From a gamma proteobacterium HdN1 (lineage in GTDB: Bacteria > Pseudomonadota > Gammaproteobacteria > Pseudomonadales > Ketobacteraceae): 64,000 bases of DNA. Made by a program: the position numbers and the translations under genes. Positions 25,676 through 34,202 of this stretch are shown piece after piece (within the stretch, counting starts at the first letter, position 1; every line of letters starts with the position of its first letter). The notes beneath the pieces are model-generated. The model was not told where the DNA came from, made no database searches, and saw nothing but the letters and a program-made list of their open reading frames with translations. The stretch lies in NCBI GenBank assembly GCA_000198515.1, contig FP929140.1:248001-312000 (forward strand), in the 5' to 3' direction.

Positions 25676-27604
25676 ATGACACACTTCTGCTACAGAATCG
25701 TTTTTCTGTTTCTATTCGCCTTTCCTCTGACCTTAGCTCTTCCCCTGAACGCCCACGCGATTGCTAAAAATGGCGATCACGTAAAAAGCCAATGGCTTGA
25801 ATTGCATTTCCAGAAGCTCGAAGCTACCTGGAAAGATGAAGTCCAGTTTTGGCAATCCATTACCGACGAGGCATCTGCCGCAGGGCGAGAGGAGGAGCTG
25901 TTCGACCTTTACAAAACGCGGGTGGCACATCAGCAGGCGATCTCCAATCAGGCAAAAAAAGACCCCAATAGCGAGGAATCCGCCGCCATATTCAAAAAAC
26001 TGATGGCGATTCGTGCTAGTGCCGACGACGCGCTGATGAAAGAGTGGATCCGGCTGAAAGATAATAAAAAAGTGCCTGCGCTGATTGATGAAGCGAATAA
26101 ACGGAGCCAGCCAAAGCGACCAGAACTTACGCTGAACGATGTGCTGGCAACGGGCTTGCTGAAGGCAGAGGATCTGCCCTTACTGAACAGCCAAGATAAA
26201 ATGCTGGATCAGATCGATAATGACCTGGATAAATGGACCGAGCTTTCCTTCGCTGAACGAGACTATGCCGCCGTTAGGCTGTCGCAAATTTTAAGACTCA
26301 ACGATAAAAACGCTCGCGCCTACGTTGCGCTTGCGAAATGGTATCTGAACAACGGCTATATAAAAGGAACTTCGTATAAGCCAGAAGATTACCGAAAAGC
26401 GAAATTCTGCAATGATATGGCCATGAAACTGGAGCCCGAGCTGGTTTCTGCATGGTCCCAGAAGGTTGCGATGGCAAAGACGTTTCGTGATGCAGAAACG
26501 ATAAAAACTACCTTGAATACCTATGCGGCCAAGCTCGACGATACCTTTCCAGAAAAAGCAAACGCCCTGTTGTGGCTCTACAAAAATAATGGCGATCGGG
26601 ACGCGTATGGAAAACTCATCGCGCGCTTGGCTGAAAAGGTCAGGCAAGGTGTTGCAAGCAATGACCCTGATGTTAAGCGTTATGATTTGATCATGGAATC
26701 GATGCAGGAATATTACCTAAATGCGGACGACGTAAAAGCGGCAGATCAGTTTTTCGCGTGGCTGCGCGTCTGGATGGAGGATCACCCTTGGGTATTGGGT
26801 AATTACGCCAACATCCGCCTGAAAAAAACGGGAGATTATAAAACCAGCATAGAACTCCTAGAAACAGCCCTTCAAAAAATGAACTACGGAATCGGCAGAT
26901 ATAATCTTGCACGAGCCTATTATGTTGCCAGCGTGATGGAAAAACGCAGCCTGCATTTGATTACCGCTGCAGACTACCAATTAAGGCTGGCGCGAATGGG
27001 CGTTCAGGGAGCGGAGTTTATTCCGGAAATGGGCGAGTTCAATCACGCTGAGACGGTTGCCGCTATCATGGATGATTTTGGTAAAAGCGGCGTCGAAATA
27101 ACAGATGGACGTTTAGAACGCACGGCACTGCACAATGCTGCGCTGGACGGCAATCTGGAAACAGTCAAAGTGCTGTTGGAGAGAGGTGCTAATCCGCGGC
27201 TATTTGATGTGACGGGTAACAACGCCTTTTTCTACGCAGCCAAAATAAATGATGTCGAGATGCTCAAGTTGCTACTGGAAAAGGGCGCGGCGGTCAGCGA
27301 GAAATCTCCCGAGAGCGGGTTGACCGCCCTTCATATTGCTGCACAGAACGGATCGATTGCCGCCGTCGAGTTTTTGCTAAGCCACGGCGCAGAAATCAAT
27401 GCGGTGGGCAGGTATCGTAACACGCCTCTTGTCGATGCTGTGCTTGGTAGCCGCCTTGAAATGGTGAAATACTTGGTTTCTAAAAAGGCCGACACCGGAG
27501 TCCGTACCCAAGGAGATGCGACGCTGAAGGACTTGGTGGATATGGGAGTCAGCAAGGAAATTAAAAGCTACATTGAGGAACTATTCTCAGAAAACAAAAG
27601 TTAG
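25676..27604 (+). CDS. Exported protein with TPR-like helical region and C-terminal ankyrin repeats
   Basis: A 642-residue protein with a Sec signal peptide (FLFLFAFPLTLALPLNAHA). Residues ~40-440 are helical with TPR-like pieces (ARAYVALAKWYLNNGYIKG, RYNLARAYYVASVM). The last ~170 residues hold ankyrin repeats (TALHNAALDGNLETVKVLLE, NAFFYAAKINDVEMLKLLLE, TALHIAAQNGSIAAVEFLLS, NTPLVDAVLGSRLEMVKYLV). It probably acts in the periplasm as a protein-binding scaffold. No partner is evident nearby. Confidence 0.85.
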   Translation: MTHFCYRIVFLFLFAFPLTLALPLNAHAIAKNGDHVKSQWLELHFQKLEATWKDEVQFWQSITDEASAAGREEELFDLYKTRVAHQQAISNQAKKDPNSEESAAIFKKLMAIRASADDALMKEWIRLKDNKKVPALIDEANKRSQPKRPELTLNDVLATGLLKAEDLPLLNSQDKMLDQIDNDLDKWTELSFAERDYAAVRLSQILRLNDKNARAYVALAKWYLNNGYIKGTSYKPEDYRKAKFCNDMAMKLEPELVSAWSQKVAMAKTFRDAETIKTTLNTYAAKLDDTFPEKANALLWLYKNNGDRDAYGKLIARLAEKVRQGVASNDPDVKRYDLIMESMQEYYLNADDVKAADQFFAWLRVWMEDHPWVLGNYANIRLKKTGDYKTSIELLETALQKMNYGIGRYNLARAYYVASVMEKRSLHLITAADYQLRLARMGVQGAEFIPEMGEFNHAETVAAIMDDFGKSGVEITDGRLERTALHNAALDGNLETVKVLLERGANPRLFDVTGNNAFFYAAKINDVEMLKLLLEKGAAVSEKSPESGLTALHIAAQNGSIAAVEFLLSHGAEINAVGRYRNTPLVDAVLGSRLEMVKYLVSKKADTGVRTQGDATLKDLVDMGVSKEIKSYIEELFSENKS

Positions 27605-27815
27605 CAACCTCGTACCGGCGGGCCCTCAAGGGGGTTCCGCCTCCCTCTTCCTCGCCGCCGGCTGGCGGGAAAATCCTTGTGGGTTGTAGCGGCTGTTTCT
27701 ATCCGGTCTTTACCCTACAGGGGTCTATAAACTGTTTGCCATCGTTGGGTATTCCTTATGCCCTGATGCCCCCTAGATCCCGATCGTTAAGCCACCCTGT
27801 TCGCAAGGCCCGCCC

Positions 27816-29315
27816 GTGACATTTGCCGTCGTTCAAACTCGCGCCCGTTTGGGAATGCACGCGCCCTCGGTGCTCGTTGAAGTACATATTTCCAACGGCC
27901 TGCCGGCGTTTAATCTGGTGGGCCTTCCTGATACAGCCGTACGCGAAAGCAAAGAGCGGGTGCGCAGTGCCATCCTGAACGCGGGGCTTGAGTTTCCGCA
28001 GCGGCGCATCACCGTAAACCTTGCACCGGCGGATTTGCCAAAAGATGGCGGCCGTTTTGACCTAGCAATCGCCATTGGCGTGTTGGCTGCGTCTGGCCAG
28101 ATCGTATCCGATGCCTTGGAAGGGCAGGAATTTTTAGCCGAGCTTGCGCTTTCTGGGGAGCTTCGCCCCGTAAGTGGTGCGTTATCGGCATCGCTGGCGG
28201 CAACGCAAAGCGAGCGGACTTTACTGATCGCACCCGAAAACGCACGCGAGGCTACGCTTCCCGAAAACGCGCGGGTGTTGGCTGCAAGGCACTTGCTAGA
28301 CTTGGTGGCGCACTTGCAGGGGAATGATTTGCTTAAACCGGTAGCATCCTCAGCGCCAGAAAGAATTACGGGCCCCGTTGGGCCAGACCTTTCCGATGTA
28401 AGAGGCCAGCATCTCGCAAAGCGGGCTTTAGAGGTTGCGGCCGCCGGCAAGCACAATCTTTTGATGATTGGGCCGCCGGGAGCAGGCAAGTCGATGCTTG
28501 CAGCGCGTTTGCCTGGCCTTCTGCCACCAATGACCGAAGCAGAAACCCTAGAAGTTGCGGCGATTCATACCTTAAACAGCCGAAGCGGCTCGTTACGTTG
28601 GGGCTGTAGGCCGATTCGCACACCGCACCATACGTCCTCTGCTGGAGCGATTGCAGGCGGCGGGAGCAATCCGAGGCCGGGGGAGATTTCCCTTGCTCAC
28701 CGAGGGATTCTGTTTCTCGACGAGCTGCCAGAATTTCCCCGCAAGGTGCTTGAGGTGCTGCGTGAGCCACTGGAGACGGGAGAAATCTGCATTTCTCGGG
28801 CAGCCTGCCAAGTGGTGTTTCCCGCCAATTTTCAGCTTGTTGCTGCCATGAACCCATGCCCTTGCGGCAAGCCCACGCAGGCGCCGGAAGGGTGCAGCAA
28901 CCCGCAGCGCTGCTGCAACAAATACCAAAGCAGGCTTTCTGGCCCGCTTCTGGATCGAATTGATATGCACCTACAGGTGGATGCGGTACCCGTAGCCGCC
29001 CTGCAGGCCCCGCGTGAATCCGGCAGCGAAACCAGTGAAGTGGTACGCGCACGAGTGGTACGAGCGCGGGAGCGCCAGCTCGCTCGCTGCGGCAAGCCGA
29101 ATCACGATCTCGATGCAGCGGAAGTTGAGCGCTATTGCGCGCTTTCGGCCGTAGATCGTGAGCTATTGGGAAAAGCGGTGGATCGGATGGGGCTTTCCGC
29201 GCGAGCCTATCACCGGGTGCTAAAGGTGGCGCGCACCCTTGCCGATCTCGCAGGAGAAGAAACCATTAGCACGGCGGCTGTGATGGAAGCGCTGTCTTAT
29301 CGGGCGGTTTTCTAG
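27816..29315 (+). CDS. comM: ComM/YifB AAA+ helicase, Mg-chelatase-like
   Basis: A 499-residue protein of normal ComM length. The N-terminal Lon-like fold (VQTRARLGMHAPSVLVEVHI, GLPDTAVRESKERVR) is followed by the AAA+ domain with Walker A GPPGAGKS (219-226), Walker B ILFLDELPEF and the family cysteine cluster (MNPCPCGK ... CSNPQRC). ComM promotes branch migration during natural transformation. The GTG start is supported by alignment of the opening residues with the family. Confidence 0.95.
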   Translation: MTFAVVQTRARLGMHAPSVLVEVHISNGLPAFNLVGLPDTAVRESKERVRSAILNAGLEFPQRRITVNLAPADLPKDGGRFDLAIAIGVLAASGQIVSDALEGQEFLAELALSGELRPVSGALSASLAATQSERTLLIAPENAREATLPENARVLAARHLLDLVAHLQGNDLLKPVASSAPERITGPVGPDLSDVRGQHLAKRALEVAAAGKHNLLMIGPPGAGKSMLAARLPGLLPPMTEAETLEVAAIHTLNSRSGSLRWGCRPIRTPHHTSSAGAIAGGGSNPRPGEISLAHRGILFLDELPEFPRKVLEVLREPLETGEICISRAACQVVFPANFQLVAAMNPCPCGKPTQAPEGCSNPQRCCNKYQSRLSGPLLDRIDMHLQVDAVPVAALQAPRESGSETSEVVRARVVRARERQLARCGKPNHDLDAAEVERYCALSAVDRELLGKAVDRMGLSARAYHRVLKVARTLADLAGEETISTAAVMEALSYRAVF

Positions 29316-29350
29316 GCAAAGCGACGTGTTCCAGGCAGGAGAGTGGTTTC

Positions 29351-29398
29351 AGTAGACCATAGCGGAACTTGGCGCAGCAGCCGCTACGGTCTTGTACT
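29351..29398. terminator. Long hairpin after comM
   Basis: AGTAGACCATAGCGG pairs with CCGCTACGGTCTTGTACT across a short loop (about 14 pairs, few mismatches). It follows comM by 35 bp. There is no strong U run, so a Rho-independent role is uncertain. Confidence 0.4.
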
Positions 29399-29469
29399 GC
29401 TAAAAAATAGGTGCTATCAAAAACAGGAAACGTGATTAAGCCCGTTCAACCCAAGACAAGGTTCGCGCC

Positions 29470-30429
29470 ATGAAAGCCGCCGTTCTGCATGCCTACGGGC
29501 AAATCCCCCAATACGACGACTTACCCAAACCACAACCCCAAGCGGGCCAGGTTCTGATTAAACTCGAAGCCGCCAGCATCAAGCAGCTCGACAAGCTCAA
29601 GGCATCCGGTAAGCATTACACCCGCTACGACCACTTCCCCGTGGCCGTGGGGGTCGATGGGGTTGGCCGCTTGGTCTCTTCTGGCGAGCGGGTTTATGCC
29701 ATGGGGCTCACAGGGATGCTGGCAGACTATGCGCTGGTCAACCCGGAGGATTGCGCACCGGTACCCGAAGCCATCGACGCAGCCTTGGCCGCCGTACTAC
29801 CCAATGCACTGCTGGGCAGTGATGCCGCCCTGCTGTACCGGGCAGATTTTCAGCCTGGACAAACTCTGCTGATACACGGTGCCACCGGCGTATCCGGCCG
29901 TATGGCCGTGCAGGCAGCCCGCTTGCGCGGCGCTCATAAAATTATTGTGACCGGCCGCAATGCCGAATCCCTAAACTATCTACGCTGCCTAGGTGCCGAC
30001 GCCTGCATTTCATTGCTGGATACTCCGGAACAGATCGTGGCACAACTCTCAGAAATCCAGCAGCAATCGCCGCTGGATGTGGTGCTGGATTATCTATGGG
30101 GCGAGCCCACCCTGTGGTTGTTACAGGCCCTCAACCGCCACTGCCCCAAGCCTGTTCGCATTATTACCATTGGCCAAATGGCCGGCGCCGATATCAGCCT
30201 GCCCTCCGGCCTGTTACGCAGCAAACCCATTAGCCTGTCAGGTTCGGGCCTAGGCAGTATCAGCAGCCAGCAATTACGGGATTATAATCAGAAGCAACTG
30301 GGCTTTATGTTTGAGCAGGCCATCCAAGAAAAAATAACCGCAGACTACCGCTGCTACCGCTTGGATGCAGTGGAGCAAGCTTGGCAGGCAACGCTAGCGC
30401 CGGGGGAACGGGCGGTGATTAAAATATGA
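29470..30429 (+). CDS. MDR-family quinone oxidoreductase-like dehydrogenase
   Basis: A 319-residue medium-chain dehydrogenase/reductase. The GroES-like start (MKAAVLHAYGQIPQYDDL) and NAD(P)-binding Rossmann motif GATGVSGRMAVQAARLRGA are clear. The zinc-binding cysteine cluster of alcohol dehydrogenases is absent, pointing to the zinc-independent quinone-oxidoreductase branch. The substrate is unknown. The toxin-antitoxin region begins directly downstream. Confidence 0.85.
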   Translation: MKAAVLHAYGQIPQYDDLPKPQPQAGQVLIKLEAASIKQLDKLKASGKHYTRYDHFPVAVGVDGVGRLVSSGERVYAMGLTGMLADYALVNPEDCAPVPEAIDAALAAVLPNALLGSDAALLYRADFQPGQTLLIHGATGVSGRMAVQAARLRGAHKIIVTGRNAESLNYLRCLGADACISLLDTPEQIVAQLSEIQQQSPLDVVLDYLWGEPTLWLLQALNRHCPKPVRIITIGQMAGADISLPSGLLRSKPISLSGSGLGSISSQQLRDYNQKQLGFMFEQAIQEKITADYRCYRLDAVEQAWQATLAPGERAVIKI

Positions 30430-30480
30430 GGTGGGATCAAAAGGCGCCACACTACGAGCGGGTAGGGCAACAAGCGTTGT

Positions 30481-30510
30481 TTGACTGTTGGGTATTACCA
30501 TGGTTATACT
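30481..30510 (+). promoter_or_regulatory. Promoter of the mazEF-like module
   Basis: TTGACT (30481), an 18-bp spacer and TATACT (30505-30510). The antitoxin ATG starts only six bases after the -10 box, so the transcript probably begins at or next to the ATG and would be leaderless. No ribosome-binding site is visible. Confidence 0.65.
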
Positions 30511-30516
30511 CCGCTT

Positions 30517-30753
30517 ATGAAAACTGTAATCTCCATTCCCGATCAAGTATTTGAAGCTGCCGAGACTCTAGCTCATCGCCTAGGGGTTTCTCGTAGTGAG
30601 CTCTACGCCAAGGCCGTCGAAGCCTTCATTAAGCAACATAGAAATCAAGGGGTTACAGCTAGGCTGAATGATGTTTATTCGTCTGAAAGCAACTCTCTTG
30701 ATGATGAGTGCTACAAGCTCCAGCAGCTTTCCCTAGACAGAGAAGACTGGTAG
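30517..30753 (+). CDS. MazE/ribbon-helix-helix-type antitoxin
   Basis: A 78-residue protein (MKTVISIPDQVFEAAETLAH) with a ribbon-helix-helix DNA-binding start (SIPDQVFEAAETLAHRLGVS) and an acidic C-terminal tail (SSESNSLDDE). It would bind and block the toxin encoded next and repress its own promoter. Its stop overlaps the toxin start by one base (TAGTG), a typical coupled antitoxin-toxin pair. Confidence 0.85.
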   Translation: MKTVISIPDQVFEAAETLAHRLGVSRSELYAKAVEAFIKQHRNQGVTARLNDVYSSESNSLDDECYKLQQLSLDREDW

Positions 30754-31091
30754 TGAAAAAAGGTGAAATTTGGTGGGCCTCGTTGGGTGAGCCAAGGGGT
30801 TCAGAACCGGGTTTTCGGCGACCAGTAATTATTGTTTCCTCCAATGAATTCAACGACAGTTGCATTAATACGGTACTGGCTGTTGTTGTCTCCTCCAATG
30901 TGCGGCTTGCGGATGCGCCAGGTAATATCTTGCTTGAGAAACGGCATTCCAAGCTTGCCAAAGACTCGGTGATCAATGTTAGTCAATTGATCACTGTCGA
31001 TAAAGAATTCCTCACAGAAAAAATTTCCAAGCTCAATACCCAGTATCTCAACGCTGTAAATGAGGGGCTTCGATTGGTGCTTGGTTTATAA
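30753..31091 (+). CDS. MazF/PemK-family endoribonuclease toxin
   Basis: A 112-residue protein from GTG 30753. The family opening KKGEIWWASLGEPRGSEPGF, the RRPVIIVSSNEFN strand and VINVSQLITVDKEFL are all conserved. MazF toxins cleave mRNA at short sequences and stop growth until neutralised. The gene is followed at once by an attC-like repeat. Intact and likely functional. Confidence 0.9.
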   Translation: MKKGEIWWASLGEPRGSEPGFRRPVIIVSSNEFNDSCINTVLAVVVSSNVRLADAPGNILLEKRHSKLAKDSVINVSQLITVDKEFLTEKISKLNTQYLNAVNEGLRLVLGL

Positions 31092-31182
31092 ATTTAGTCC
31101 ATTTCGCACCCCGTTGGGGTTGCAGGACGCCGCTACGCGGGGCTTATGAGCTAAAGCGTGTGTGCTAGGCATGGCACGTTAC
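31092..31182 (+). repeat. attC-like repeat 1
   Basis: Shares with the repeat at 31934-32040 the ordered blocks GGACGCC[GA]CTACGCGG, GTGTGTGC[TC]A[GA]GCATGGC and a terminal CGTTAC. The left half is more decayed. It directly follows the mazF-like stop, where a cassette recombination site would be expected. Confidence 0.5.
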
Positions 31183-31274
31183 TTCATGGTTGCAAGTCCC
31201 ATGGCCAGGTTTACGCAGAGCCGAAGGCAAGGAGAAGGGCAAGAGTGTCGTCGTGAGGTGTAGCTCTACCCTGA

Positions 31275-31682
31275 TTATTTCTCTTCGTGCAGATCAATCG
31301 GCAGGCGTTTTTTATAATTCAAAAAATCTTTATCGGTCGTATATATCGACATTTTTAATCTGGCAGAGACTGCACAGATAAGAAAATCTGTATGTGATCC
31401 TTGAATGCCCTTCTTGCGGCAGATATTTGAGTACTCCGCTGCAAACTCGTAGTCAGAATCAACGATCTGCTCGTTGGGAAAGTAGAGCAATTTGTTTCTA
31501 AGCTTCTCGTAGCTTTTCTGATCGCTGTAGCCTGAGAGGAGCTCCTGCCTGATGGGGCCTATGATCTTTGCGCGGTTCTCGTCGATTAACTTGGAAAGCT
31601 CAACGGCAATTGTTTGCTCTTTTGGTGTATTCCTTCTCAAGGCATGAGACCACGCGCAGGTATCAACTATAACTCCACTCAT
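31275..31682 (-). CDS. vapC: VapC-family PIN-domain ribonuclease toxin
   Basis: A 135-residue PIN protein. The expected acidic active-site residues are present: Asp7 (VDTCAWSHAL), Glu47 (RQELLSGY), Asp99 (SHTDFLICAVS) and Asp117 (TTDKDF). VapC toxins cleave specific tRNAs or rRNA. Its start overlaps the antitoxin stop (ATGA). Confidence 0.92.
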   Translation of the reverse strand: MSGVIVDTCAWSHALRRNTPKEQTIAVELSKLIDENRAKIIGPIRQELLSGYSDQKSYEKLRNKLLYFPNEQIVDSDYEFAAEYSNICRKKGIQGSHTDFLICAVSARLKMSIYTTDKDFLNYKKRLPIDLHEEK

Positions 31683-31873
31683 TTACGGCTCTTTTTGTAG
31701 TCATAGTCGCTATCGGCTGGTAGCTTTCCAAATAGTTCAGTAATTTCCCTTTGTTTACGGCGTTGAATGAATTCTTTAAGTGCTTGATTTACTGCGTCTT
31801 TTTTAGTGTTAAATCCGCCAACGACAACAGCCTCGTTGAGCAATTGTTGATCGATTGATAGGTTGGTAGCCAT
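31679..31873 (-). CDS. vapB: VapB-type antitoxin
   Basis: A 64-residue protein starting MATNLSIDQQLLNEAVVVGG, resembling VapB antitoxins of the type with the segment TKKDAVNQALKEFIQRRKQ and an acidic-basic tail (DSDYDYKKSRK). ATG 31873 is preferred over an upstream in-frame start because of the GAGGA site before it and its match to the family. It neutralises VapC and represses the operon. Confidence 0.88.
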   Translation of the reverse strand: MATNLSIDQQLLNEAVVVGGFNTKKDAVNQALKEFIQRRKQREITELFGKLPADSDYDYKKSRK

Positions 31874-31889
31874 GGCGTGCATCCTCATC

Positions 31890-31908
31890 TTTACACAATA
31901 GTTTACAC
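31890..31908 (-). promoter_or_regulatory. Probable VapB operator (direct repeat)
   Basis: Two copies of GTGTAAA (minus strand) are spaced 12 bp apart, between the vapB start and a possible -10 box (TATGCT). The position and repetition suit an antitoxin-binding operator. Confidence 0.45.
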
Positions 31909-31933
31909 ATGACAGCATACATGAGCATGGGGC

Positions 31934-32040
31934 GAGCTAACAAGTTACGCCATTCGCTGCCTTCGGCTGCTGGCTGGGACGCCACTACGCGGCGCGCCCA
32001 TATGCTCAACGTGTGTGCCAAGCATGGCGTTGAGCGTTAC
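31934..32040 (+). repeat. attC-like repeat 2
   Basis: Starts GAGCTAACAAGTTACGCCAT and ends AGCATGGCGTTGAGCGTTAC. TACGCCAT near the left end is complementary to ATGGCGTT near the right, and an inner GCTCAAC/GTTGAGC pair adds a second stem. This is the general plan of integron attC sites. It overlaps the cmoB stop codon by a few bases and carries the -35 region of vapBC. Confidence 0.55.
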
Positions 32041-33083
32041 CTGGCTTCGGCAATCAGCACAGCACGCTTGGGCGCCGGGTAGCCTTCGATGGTGTAAGTG
32101 TCATCCGAGGGGTCTAGAAAGTCTTGGAGCGACTGAAATCGCATCCATTCTGTTGAGCGCTGCTCGTCGGTCGTAGTGGTGCCGATATCGACCATGCGTG
32201 GTTGATGAAAACCGAGTTTGTTCATCCAGCGCAATAGCATCGAAACGGTGGGGATAAACCAGACGTTGCCCATTCGGGCGTAACGGCCTTCCGGCACGAG
32301 CACAGTGTTTTCGTCGCCATCAATGACCAGCGTTTCCAGCACCAGCTGTCCGCCTGGGCGTAGCTGTTCCTGCAGTTCTAACAAATGATCCAGCGGCGAT
32401 CTGCGATGATAGAGAACGCCCATCGAAAACACGGTGTCGAACGCGCCGGTTTTGGGGGGAAGGTGTTCAATGCCAATCGGCAAAAAACCCGCGTTAAGTG
32501 TGCGCGGCTCACCGCTTAAATAGCGCCGGATCGCGTGAAATTGACAATAAAACAGCAACGACGGGTCGATGCCTAAAACGTAACGCGCGCCTTCACCTAA
32601 CATCCGCCAAAGGTGGTAGCCGCTGCCGCAACCAACATCAAGCACCGTTCGCCCCTCAAGTGGCGCGATATGGGGGGAAATACGCTGCCATTTCCAGTCA
32701 GAACGCCACTCGGTATCAATTTTTACACCGGCAATTTCAAAAGGCCCTTTGCGCCACGGGTGCAGCCCTTGTAATGCAGCGGTAAGCAAGGCGCGGGTCG
32801 CGTCATCACAATCGGCGGCCGCGCCGGCGGTAACGATTGCATTGCCGAGCGCGTAGGTGGAAAGGGTGAGCTCAGGTAAATCTTGAAGTGCGGAAACCCA
32901 ACGCGGCAAATCCCCGTGTCGGCCCGGTGTAAGTGCCGCGTCGAGCGCTTGCATAAGCGGCTCGTGCCATGCCCCCAGCTTGGAGGCTTTGAGCGCGTGG
33001 CTGAATTCTGCAATGCCCAAGGCATGTTGCCATTCCAGAGGAAGGGCGTTTACTGGGCGGTTCACGGGGGTTGTGGCATCCAT
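32037..33083 (-). CDS. cmoB: tRNA U34 carboxymethyltransferase CmoB
   Basis: A 348-residue SAM-fold enzyme. It transfers a carboxymethyl group from carboxy-SAM to 5-hydroxyuridine at tRNA position 34, giving cmo5U. The family-specific N-terminal half and GPFEIAGVKIDTEWRSDWKW precede the cofactor motif VLDVGCGSGYHLWRM; FSMGVLYHRRSPLDHL follows. The partner gene cmoA lies two genes upstream in the same direction. Only 3 nt separate it from the gene in between. Confidence 0.95.
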   Translation of the reverse strand: MDATTPVNRPVNALPLEWQHALGIAEFSHALKASKLGAWHEPLMQALDAALTPGRHGDLPRWVSALQDLPELTLSTYALGNAIVTAGAAADCDDATRALLTAALQGLHPWRKGPFEIAGVKIDTEWRSDWKWQRISPHIAPLEGRTVLDVGCGSGYHLWRMLGEGARYVLGIDPSLLFYCQFHAIRRYLSGEPRTLNAGFLPIGIEHLPPKTGAFDTVFSMGVLYHRRSPLDHLLELQEQLRPGGQLVLETLVIDGDENTVLVPEGRYARMGNVWFIPTVSMLLRWMNKLGFHQPRMVDIGTTTTDEQRSTEWMRFQSLQDFLDPSDDTYTIEGYPAPKRAVLIAEAR

Positions 33084-33086
33084 GTC

Positions 33087-34181
33087 TTAGTTCAGTATCA
33101 AGCCTGCTTCGCGGTTGCCTTCCACCAACGCAGGCAATCCGAACGCCTCGACTGGCCCCAGCGCTCCTGCAGCAATGGCGCGCCCTTCTGCGGCTTGCTG
33201 TGCGCCCCAAGCTAACATGTTTGCGGTGTAGGTGTAGCCGTTTACGCCACGCAATTCTGCCGTTGCCAGCAATTGCCCAGACGCGTCGAAGGCTTCAGCA
33301 ATGATATGGGAGCCTTCTGCCGCCCGCTCTGTTTCGTTGGGGCCACGGCCACTGGAACCCAAGCGGGTAACGAGAAGGTCAAGCAGCCGCTTGTAGCCTG
33401 GAACTTTTAGCATCAGTCGTTGTACGTGGGCACTCACGCTGATGGCGGAGGATAGATTCCCAAACCAGCCCAAGTAAACGTTTACATCGCGCAGGCTCGG
33501 GTAAGAGCTGGGCAATGCCAGGCACTCTGAACCGGGCACAGACATTGATCCGATGGGTTGGCCATCCAAGCTGAATTTACGTGTGCGCAAGCCGCCGTAG
33601 GAAAGGGAGCGCTTGCCCTGATTAAAGAACACGCCGGGGTCGGCCATGGCGCCGGCCAGTGAGGCAAACGTGCCTTGGCTCATGTTGAATGATTTGCCGG
33701 CCCCGACAAAATAGCCAACGTCCACACGAACTGCGCTGCTTCCTGCTCGTTCAAGGGCTGCGGCGGCCACCGTGTTACCGGGCACATAGTCATAGCCAAA
33801 AGCGGGCAGAAATACCCGCCCGTTCTGGCGAGCGCGCTCATTGTACTGTTCAAACACTCGGCGCACAAAAGCAGGCTCGCCGGTAGAATCTAGGTAATGA
33901 GCCTTCGCGGCCAGCGCTGCATCCAATGCAGGGCTTCCCCAGCGGGCAAACGGGCCAACGGTTGAAACCAGCACGTCGCCCTCTTTGACAAGTTGGTATA
34001 CGGATTGTGGGTCGGCTACATCGGCAATGCGTACAGGCAAGCCGCCTAGTTGGTTTGCAAGAGCCTCCAACGATGAACGATTGCGGCCAGCAAGAACGGG
34101 TTTAAGACCTCGCGCCACCATCGCTTTGGCGGTGAGTGCGCCGGTATAACCCGTAGCGCCAAAGAGTACAATTTCAGACAT
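33087..34181 (-). CDS. Saccharopine-dehydrogenase-like NAD(P)-binding protein
   Basis: A 364-residue protein with an N-terminal Rossmann motif (VLFGATGYTGALTAKAM) and the organisation of the saccharopine dehydrogenase/trans-acting enoyl reductase family. AFGYDYVPGNTVAA is typical of that branch. It may reduce a lipid or polyketide-type substrate; no function is assigned with certainty. It sits between cmoA and cmoB with tiny gaps, so it is co-transcribed with tRNA-modification genes by position only. Confidence 0.8.
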   Translation of the reverse strand: MSEIVLFGATGYTGALTAKAMVARGLKPVLAGRNRSSLEALANQLGGLPVRIADVADPQSVYQLVKEGDVLVSTVGPFARWGSPALDAALAAKAHYLDSTGEPAFVRRVFEQYNERARQNGRVFLPAFGYDYVPGNTVAAAALERAGSSAVRVDVGYFVGAGKSFNMSQGTFASLAGAMADPGVFFNQGKRSLSYGGLRTRKFSLDGQPIGSMSVPGSECLALPSSYPSLRDVNVYLGWFGNLSSAISVSAHVQRLMLKVPGYKRLLDLLVTRLGSSGRGPNETERAAEGSHIIAEAFDASGQLLATAELRGVNGYTYTANMLAWGAQQAAEGRAIAAGALGPVEAFGLPALVEGNREAGLILN

Positions 34182-34202
34182 ACAGCCTCCTTGTTGAAAA
34201 AG

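Noticed and set aside
30430-30480. A third attC-like repeat upstream of mazEF
   Set aside because: A short CAACAAGCGTTGTT palindrome is present, but none of the shared blocks of the two repeats are found.
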